From a virus: a stretch of 23,155 nucleotides of DNA. The stretch spans positions 1-23,155 of IMG/VR virus record IMGVR_UViG_3300045482_000005; one strand, 5' to 3'. Positions 19,630-23,155 of the stretch are shown here, piece by piece; the stretch's first letter is position 1; each line of letters opens with the position of its first letter. The translations under genes were made by a program, and so were the position numbers. Below the pieces are notes generated by a model, which saw only the letters and a list, made by a program, of their open reading frames with translations, was not told where the DNA came from and did no database searches.

Positions 19630-20082
19630 ATGAAGACCGTCAGCGATATTCGGAGAGCCAACCTGGAGGCCCTAATCCAGGAGCACGGGACACTTGAGGC
19701 CGTGGCCGCCAAGGGATCAACCTCATCGGTCTACCTGAGCCAGATTCGCAACTCGGCCAAGGACGCAAAGACAGGCCGGCCCAGGCAGATGGGCGACAAG
19801 ATGGCTCGAGCATTGGAGCGCGGCTGCGGCAAGCCGCCTGGCTGGATGGACGCTGACCACTCAGGTCAGTCACCCGTGATCTACGATCCCGAGGCTGGGT
19901 CAGGAATGACGCTGGCCACCGCGATTGCTTACCTTGGTAGGCGCCTGCAGGACGTGGACGCCATGGACCGCCGGGCGGTGCTGGAGATGCTGAGGGGGCT
20001 GGAGACGCGCCCGGCCGATGCGCCGAGGATTGGTCAGGTCATCGAGCGACTGATGGAGGCAGCCAAACAGTCCATCGCATGA
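19630..20082 (+). CDS. CI-like repressor lacking a peptidase domain
   Basis: Encodes 150 residues. The N-terminal part, DIRRANLEALIQEHGTLEAVA, AKGSTSSVYLSQIRN, GRPRQMGDKMARALERGC, GKPPGWMD, is the HTH domain usual in CI-like repressors of Burkholderiales and Neisseria-type phages. The C-terminal 60 residues are two helices (TLATAIAYLGRRLQDVDAMD, RIGQVIERLMEAAKQ), probably for dimerising. There is no S24 Ser-Lys peptidase domain, so RecA-driven self-cleavage is not expected. I chose the ATG at 19630; a longer frame from 19570 would run through the operators. It faces cro across operators 1 to 3. Confidence 0.85.
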   Translation: MKTVSDIRRANLEALIQEHGTLEAVAAKGSTSSVYLSQIRNSAKDAKTGRPRQMGDKMARALERGCGKPPGWMDADHSGQSPVIYDPEAGSGMTLATAIAYLGRRLQDVDAMDRRAVLEMLRGLETRPADAPRIGQVIERLMEAAKQSIA

Positions 20083-20152
20083 GGCCCCCCGCGCGAATTT
20101 ATCCCATTCGCCCCCACTTGTTACAAGATGCAAGTCAGGAAAAGCCCTCGCC

Positions 20153-20168
20153 TCCCCCTTCAGGGGGA
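20153..20168 (+). terminator. Short hairpin after the repressor gene
   Basis: TCCCCC-TTCA-GGGGGA forms a six-pair stem with a four-base loop. No T-run follows, so intrinsic termination is doubtful; it may pause transcription or protect the repressor message. It is bracketed by TGTTACA (20119-20125) and its inverse TGTAACA (20169-20175). Confidence 0.3.
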
Positions 20169-20173
20169 TGTAA

Positions 20174-20189
20174 CAGCGGTTGACCGCTG
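20174..20189. promoter_or_regulatory. 16-base palindrome upstream of the exported-protein genes
   Basis: CAGCGGTTGACCGCTG is a seven-base inverted repeat around TG, 34 bases before the ATG at 20223. It differs from the AAGCG-type operators. TTGACC inside it could serve as a -35, but no good -10 follows. It may be an operator for separate control of the two exported proteins. Confidence 0.4.
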
Positions 20190-20222
20190 GCAATCTATCA
20201 GCATCCCTTAAGGAGAGACAGC

Positions 20223-20441
20223 ATGAAGACGTTTGCAGCCGCCGCGCTTCTTGTGCTCAGCTCGGCCAGCCACGCTTGGGGCCTGGACGCCGCGTTGCGC
20301 AGCGCTGGCATCCCGATTTCCGGCCCTTCCTACAACCTCTCGTGCGGCATCGCCCCGATCCCGCCCATAGGGTGCCGAGTCGGCCAGTGCGTGTGTGATG
20401 GCATGGGGCAAAACTGCAGGTGGACGTTCGTATGCAGTTGA
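20223..20441 (+). CDS. Small secreted Cys-rich protein
   Basis: Encodes 72 residues with AAGGAG eight bases upstream. MKTFAAAALLVLSSASHA is a typical signal peptide with cleavage likely after SHA. The mature part of about 54 residues has six Cys (41, 51, 56, 58, 65, 71), suggesting three disulfides formed in the periplasm. It has no lipobox. It lies between the repressor gene and a terminator, the place of lysogen-expressed genes in lambdoid phages, so a role in superinfection exclusion or host conversion is possible. No family is recognised. Confidence 0.75.
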   Translation: MKTFAAAALLVLSSASHAWGLDAALRSAGIPISGPSYNLSCGIAPIPPIGCRVGQCVCDGMGQNCRWTFVCS

Positions 20442-20887
20442 GGGCATGCGCCGCGGCAATGCTTCTGTGGGTTGGCCTTGCCGGCGGTGCCAAGGCGTCA
20501 CCACCGATGCCGATCTACATCGACTCGACGTCCAATGACTCTGTTGGGCAGACGCTTTCGTATGCCATACGAGAGCGGGTCAGGCGCAGCGCCAGCATGG
20601 CCCTGGCTGCACAAGATCGTGATGCCAAGATCGTTCTACGCATCGTGACGATCGACCCGGATCAAGGCGCAAACAGCGCTCAGAACATGACCGTGTACTC
20701 CGCCACGATCACAATGTGGTCCGCCCACAACTTTCCCCTTGAGGTGTACCTGAACTCTCGGGTGGGGCTCTGCGGAGCACAGCGCATCGAGCAGTGCGCG
20801 CTGCGAATCACCGCTCAGCTCGATGAAGAGGTGACACAACTGCGCGCCGTCTGGCGGCAGTTCGGGGTCGAGCCACCAAAAAACTGA
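20432..20887 (+). CDS. Exported protein, unknown, paired with the Cys-rich protein
   Basis: Encodes 151 residues. The N-terminus MQLRACAAAMLLWVGLAGGAKA is a signal peptide ending in AKA, followed by a mature domain with SVGQTLSYAIRERVRRSASM, KIVLRIVTIDPDQ and NMTVYSATITMW, a mixed alpha/beta plan, and two Cys (LCGAQRIEQC). The ATG at 20432 overlaps the end of the previous gene by ten bases and has AGGTGG upstream; a GTG at 20420 is an alternative. It is followed 16 bases later by a strong terminator. The periplasmic location is inferred; the function is unknown. Confidence 0.75.
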   Translation: MQLRACAAAMLLWVGLAGGAKASPPMPIYIDSTSNDSVGQTLSYAIRERVRRSASMALAAQDRDAKIVLRIVTIDPDQGANSAQNMTVYSATITMWSAHNFPLEVYLNSRVGLCGAQRIEQCALRITAQLDEEVTQLRAVWRQFGVEPPKN

Positions 20888-20903
20888 AGCGCCACCCCGG
20901 CCG

Positions 20904-20927
20904 ACCGCCTGCGGGCGGTTTTCTTTT
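20904..20927 (+). terminator. Rho-independent terminator
   Basis: ACCGCC-TGCG-GGCGGT forms a six-pair GC-rich stem with a four-base loop, followed by TTTTCTTTT. It ends the plus-strand unit of repressor and exported proteins and insulates the PL-type promoter that begins about 60 bases later. Confidence 0.88.
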
Positions 20928-20964
20928 GCCTTCGCGCTGATACGTAGTTGCATAGGTAATCGCG

Positions 20965-20975
20965 TTGCGCCGCTT
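20965..20975. promoter_or_regulatory. Degenerate third operator copy upstream of the PL-type promoter
   Basis: TTGCGCCGCTT keeps the right half-site CGCTT (20971-20975), joined to the next operator through the perfect palindrome CGCTTAATTAAGCG (20971-20984). The left half and spacing are off consensus, so binding would be weaker. It may be a third site in the manner of OL3. Confidence 0.4.
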
Positions 20976-20979
20976 AATT

Positions 20980-20992
20980 AAGCGTGTCGCTT
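20980..20992. promoter_or_regulatory. Operator at the -35 of the PL-type promoter
   Basis: AAGCG-TGT-CGCTT shares its last two bases with TTGACA, exactly as operator 2 shares the -35 of the PR-type promoter. Its centre is 22 bases from the next copy. Confidence 0.8.
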
Positions 20993-21019
20993 GACAGCAG
21001 GAAGCGCCCCGCTTAAATT
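20991..21019 (+). promoter_or_regulatory. PL-type early promoter driving the recombination operon
   Basis: The -35 TTGACA (20991-20996) is perfect consensus; the -10 TAAATT (21014-21019) lies after a 17-base spacer. Transcription would start near 21026 and give a 25-base leader with GGAGAGG before the ATG at 21052. Both boxes touch AAGCG-type operators, so the repressor controls this operon together with the PR-type one. Confidence 0.82.
21002..21014. promoter_or_regulatory. Operator at the -10 of the PL-type promoter
   Basis: AAGCG-CCC-CGCTT fills the promoter spacer and its last base is the first base of the -10. The nine-base gap to the preceding copy equals that between operators 1 and 2. 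Confidence 0.8.
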
Positions 21020-21051
21020 CCTCTCCACACCAACCACACGGAGAGGACGCG

Positions 21052-21354
21052 ATGAAGATCACCGCCATCCATGCGCCCGAGCGCCAGGCTCACGAAACCC
21101 AAGTCGAATACCGCTCCCGTCAGCGCGCCAGCAAGCGCCACCACCAGAAGATCGCGCTGAGCGGCCCGTATCGCTCGCCCGGCCGCAACACCGGCGGCAG
21201 CCGCCAGAACCTGCGCGACCTGCAGCGCCGCAACGGTTCCCTGTTCGCCGGTCTGTTCGGCGCCGGTCTGCGCGAGGCGATCACGCGCAAGAACCTCGCG
21301 GACATTGCCGAGCGCAAAGCGAAGGCCCTTCGTCTGGCTTCACGCGAGGCCTGA
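21052..21354 (+). CDS. First gene of the recombination operon, basic, unknown
   Basis: Encodes 100 residues; GGAGAGG precedes the ATG by five bases. The protein is very basic, with many Arg and Gln (MKITAIHAPERQAHETQVEY, RQRASKRHHQKIALSG, RSPGRNTGGSRQNLRDLQRR) and a C-terminal helix with AITRKNLADIAERKAKAL. The high charge suggests nucleic acid binding. In its place lambda has N-region genes, and an antiterminator role is conceivable, but no Arg-rich motif of a known N type is clear. Confidence 0.75.
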   Translation: MKITAIHAPERQAHETQVEYRSRQRASKRHHQKIALSGPYRSPGRNTGGSRQNLRDLQRRNGSLFAGLFGAGLREAITRKNLADIAERKAKALRLASREA

Positions 21355-21355
21355 C

Positions 21356-21733
21356 ATGGCCCTCACCCTCGCCTACGACGCCGCCCAGGAGCGGCAGCAC
21401 CAAGCCCGGCTTGAGGCCGGCCAGCGGCTGGCCGAGCGCACCGAGCACTGGCACCACCGCCTCAAGGCCCTGGTCGCGCTCGGCATGACCGGCGTTGAGC
21501 GCGTCGAGTTGCCCTACCGCATCTGCGGGTCGACCAGCTCGCGCATCGCCTTCGACAAGCTTCCCGAGGCCATCTACGACGCCTTCGACAGCGCCGGGGT
21601 GATGGCTGGGCTGATGCACGTGCTGGCCGAGAGCACCGACCCGCTCGTCGCCGAACTGCGCATCGTCATCGCCGAGCAGATCGCCCGCAGCCGAGCCACC
21701 GGCATCGCGGAATGCGAAGCCGAGAACGCCTGA
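21356..21733 (+). CDS. Unknown early protein, helical
   Basis: Encodes 125 residues from the ATG at 21356, one base after the preceding stop; an upstream in-frame start at 21305 would overlap that gene. Helices dominate: TLAYDAAQERQHQARLEAGQ, RLAERTEHWHHRLKALVALG, FDSAGVMAGLMHVLAES, and LVAELRIVIAEQIARSRATG. No motif is recognised. It sits in the PL operon before the ERF gene and may belong to the recombination set or be an accessory gene. Confidence 0.72.
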   Translation: MALTLAYDAAQERQHQARLEAGQRLAERTEHWHHRLKALVALGMTGVERVELPYRICGSTSSRIAFDKLPEAIYDAFDSAGVMAGLMHVLAESTDPLVAELRIVIAEQIARSRATGIAECEAENA

Positions 21734-21744
21734 AGGAGCCCGCC

Positions 21745-22047
21745 ATGCACACCCAAACGCACGAAGCCCGCCTTCACACCATCGTGCGCAGCGACGGCAC
21801 GCAGCGCGACCGCATGACGCTGGTGGACCCGAAGCTGGACAACCCGCCGGTCGATCTTCCGGCGCCCACTGGCGGCTTGTGGACAGAGCCGCCGCCTCAT
21901 CGCGCCGCGGCCTGCTTCGAGGACGACAGCGACAGCAGCATGCGTGGTGCCGGCGTTGCCTTCGCGGCGGCCGGAATCATCGGAGCGTGCCTCGTCATCT
22001 ATCACGCCCACACGATCGCCACGTGGATCTTGGAGGTGCTGAAGTGA
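21745..22047 (+). CDS. Small membrane-anchored protein, C-terminal TM
   Basis: Encodes 100 residues; AAGGAG lies seven bases before the ATG at 21745. The first 70 residues are polar and Pro-rich, with DSDSSMRGAG just before a hydrophobic span (VAFAAAGIIGACLVIYHAH, about residues 72-90) and a short amphipathic end (TIATWILEVLK). It is likely an inner membrane protein with a cytoplasmic N-terminus. The next gene also encodes a membrane peptide and overlaps it, so the two may act as a pair, for example in host takeover or exclusion; this is speculative. Confidence 0.72.
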   Translation: MHTQTHEARLHTIVRSDGTQRDRMTLVDPKLDNPPVDLPAPTGGLWTEPPPHRAAACFEDDSDSSMRGAGVAFAAAGIIGACLVIYHAHTIATWILEVLK

Positions 22048-22148
22048 AGAACCGCAACAACGACCGCAAGCTCACGCTGATGCGCGCCCTGGGGGTGGTC
22101 TTCGTGATCGGCATTGCTGTGGGCCTGAGCTTCTGGGGGCTGCTGTGA
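22044..22148 (+). CDS. 34-residue membrane peptide
   Basis: A GTG at 22044 overlaps the preceding stop (GTGA) and has GGAGG eight bases upstream. The peptide has a basic start (VKNRNNDRKLTLMRAL) and a single hydrophobic span (GVVFVIGIAVGLSFWGLL) ending at the last residue, so it is a bare transmembrane peptide. It overlaps the next start by four bases. The tight coupling on both sides and the good ribosome site support it despite its size. Confidence 0.65.
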   Translation: MKNRNNDRKLTLMRALGVVFVIGIAVGLSFWGLL

Positions 22149-22333
22149 TCCAGCACGCCCACGAACGCCCCAACCTGCCGCAGGACCACCGCGGCTATGC
22201 CTGGCTGCCCAGTGGCCGGGTGGTCTTCTGGACCGGCCGCGTGGCCATCGGCCTGCGGTACTCCCCGAACAAGCCCGCGCCCGCACCCCACGGGATGGAA
22301 GCGGTGCAAGACGCCATGAAGGTGAAGCAATGA
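22145..22333 (+). CDS. Small protein before the ERF gene, unknown
   Basis: Encodes 62 residues from a GTG in a GTGA overlap. It reads IQHAHERPNLPQDHRGYAWL, PSGRVVFWTGRVAIGLRY, with a possible beta hairpin, and ends in a helix (MEAVQDAMKVK). Its stop overlaps the ERF start in an ATGA. No family is recognised; position suggests the early recombination set. Confidence 0.65.
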   Translation: MIQHAHERPNLPQDHRGYAWLPSGRVVFWTGRVAIGLRYSPNKPAPAPHGMEAVQDAMKVKQ

Positions 22334-23155
22334 ACGCAGCAGTGAAACAAGACGCGCTCGAACTGGTCGAGCAGGATCAGCCGAAGTCTGGCGCACTGCA
22401 GGCGCGCCCTGCGCAATCCGTGGCCATGGTGTCGGATCACGAAGCCGCCAGCCTCATCCAGGTGATCGCCGCTGCAGCCCGCGACCCGAACGTCGACATC
22501 GAGAAGATGGAGCGACTGTGGGCCATGCACGAGCGCATGAAGGACCGCGCCGCAGAAGAGGCGTTCAACGACGCCATGAACAAGGCCCAGTCGGAGATGG
22601 GACGGATCGCCGCTGACGCTGAGAACAAGCAGACGCGCAGCAGGTATGCCACCTACGGCAAGCTCGATGCTGCCGTGCGGCCGATCTACACGCGCCACGG
22701 CTTCTCGATCAGCTTCAACGAAGGCGAAGGGGCGCCCGAAGGCTGCGCCCGCATCCTGGCCTACGTGTCCCACACCGCTGGGCACACCCGCACCTACAAG
22801 GCCGATGTCCCGAACGACGGCAAGGGAGCCAAGGGCGGCGACGTGATGACCAAGACCCACGCCACCGGATCGGCTCACAGCTATGGCCGCCGCTACCTGC
22901 TGAAGGACATCTTCAACATCGCCATCGGCGAGGAAGACGACGACGGCAACGGCGGCGATGGCGGCGGATACACCCCTGAGGACAAGCTCGTCGAAGCCAT
23001 GCTGGACACGGCGCGCGCTGAAGCCTTGAAGGGAACCACCGCCCTCCGGACGTGGTGGGACAAGCAGCTCAGCGAATCGGACCGGGAGAAGCTCGTTCCG
23101 CACCTGCGCTCGCTCAAGCAAGCCGCCCTCAAGGCAGACAAGGAGAGCGCGCAAT
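22330..23155 (+). CDS. erf: ERF family single-strand annealing protein, 3' end beyond window
   Basis: At least 275 residues are visible; the stop is not reached. The core has the ERF signature: MKDRAAEEAFNDAMNKAQSE (70-89), SRYATYGKLDAAVRPIYTRH (104-123), GFSISFNEGE, and GSAHSYGRRYLLKDIFNIA (180-198), followed by an acidic Gly-rich linker (EEDDDGNGGDGGG). ERF proteins, like P22 Erf, bind single-stranded DNA as rings and anneal homologous strands, serving genome circularisation and recombination. The ATG at 22330 overlaps the preceding stop in an ATGA. NinB encoded at 12191-12652 is its likely functional partner. Confidence 0.92.
   Translation, partial: MNAAVKQDALELVEQDQPKSGALQARPAQSVAMVSDHEAASLIQVIAAAARDPNVDIEKMERLWAMHERMKDRAAEEAFNDAMNKAQSEMGRIAADAENKQTRSRYATYGKLDAAVRPIYTRHGFSISFNEGEGAPEGCARILAYVSHTAGHTRTYKADVPNDGKGAKGGDVMTKTHATGSAHSYGRRYLLKDIFNIAIGEEDDDGNGGDGGGYTPEDKLVEAMLDTARAEALKGTTALRTWWDKQLSESDREKLVPHLRSLKQAALKADKESAQ

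Noticed and set aside
19570-20082. Longer form of the repressor starting at 19570
   Set aside because: The extra 20 codons run through operators 1 to 3, have no ribosome site and do not resemble a repressor N-terminus.
1-23155. CRISPR array, insertion sequence or integrase with attachment site
   Set aside because: No regularly spaced long repeats, no transposase and no recombinase motif were found on either strand. The tRNA-like segment could suggest an attachment site, but it is inside a coding gene with no integrase beside it.

Overview
The window is about 23.2 kb of GC-rich DNA from a temperate, lambda-like phage or prophage. Codon use, GC content and the protein families (P22-type portal, N4-gp56 capsid, DUF1376 plus P-like replication pair, NinB, YdaS-type Cro, ERF annealing protein) point to a betaproteobacterial, probably Burkholderiales, host. 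The head set suggests a podovirus-like particle; both points are inference. No integrase, lysis or tail gene is in view, so both ends of the phage lie outside.

Layout. (1) 1-8270, minus strand: the late head module, transcribed right to left: small terminase, large terminase, a conserved unknown, portal, a small unknown, scaffold-like protein, a small CsrA-like protein, N4-gp56 major capsid, two further small structural or unknown proteins, and the start of one more gene at the edge. (2) 8434-9636, plus strand: a small island of four short genes with its own promoter, a palindrome between -35 and -10, and an HTH regulator as last gene. (3) 9654-18983, minus strand: the early/replication operon, about 21 genes, almost all overlapping by 1-29 bases. 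It starts with a CII-like regulator and carries small winged-helix and zinc-binding proteins, a DNA methyltransferase interrupted by two homing endonucleases, a DUF1376 initiator with iteron-like repeats inside it, a P-like loader, a winged-helix protein and NinB. (4) 19286-20082: the immunity switch, Cro (minus) against a short CI-like repressor (plus) across three operators. (5) 20223-20887, plus: two exported proteins ending in a strong terminator, probably expressed in the lysogen. (6) 20980-23155, plus: a second early operon (PL-like) with two or three copies of the same operator, leading into an ERF recombinase cut by the window edge.

How it works together. The repressor or Cro would bind the 13-bp operator AAGCG-N3-CGCTT. 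It occurs in tandem pairs of identical geometry over both the rightward-style (PR) and leftward-style (PL) promoters, shutting the replication operon and the recombination operon together. The plus-strand island at 8434-9636 is separately controlled and has the architecture of anti-defence (acr-aca type) loci.

Most notable observations: a complete 76-base tRNA-Arg(UCU)-like sequence translated in frame inside the small terminase; the methyltransferase with an in-frame LAGLIDADG domain and an HNH gene splitting its two halves; the acr-aca-like island; the paired operators; the CsrA-like protein next to the capsid gene; and the candidate origin inside the initiator gene. All functional statements come from reading the sequence; no database search was run.
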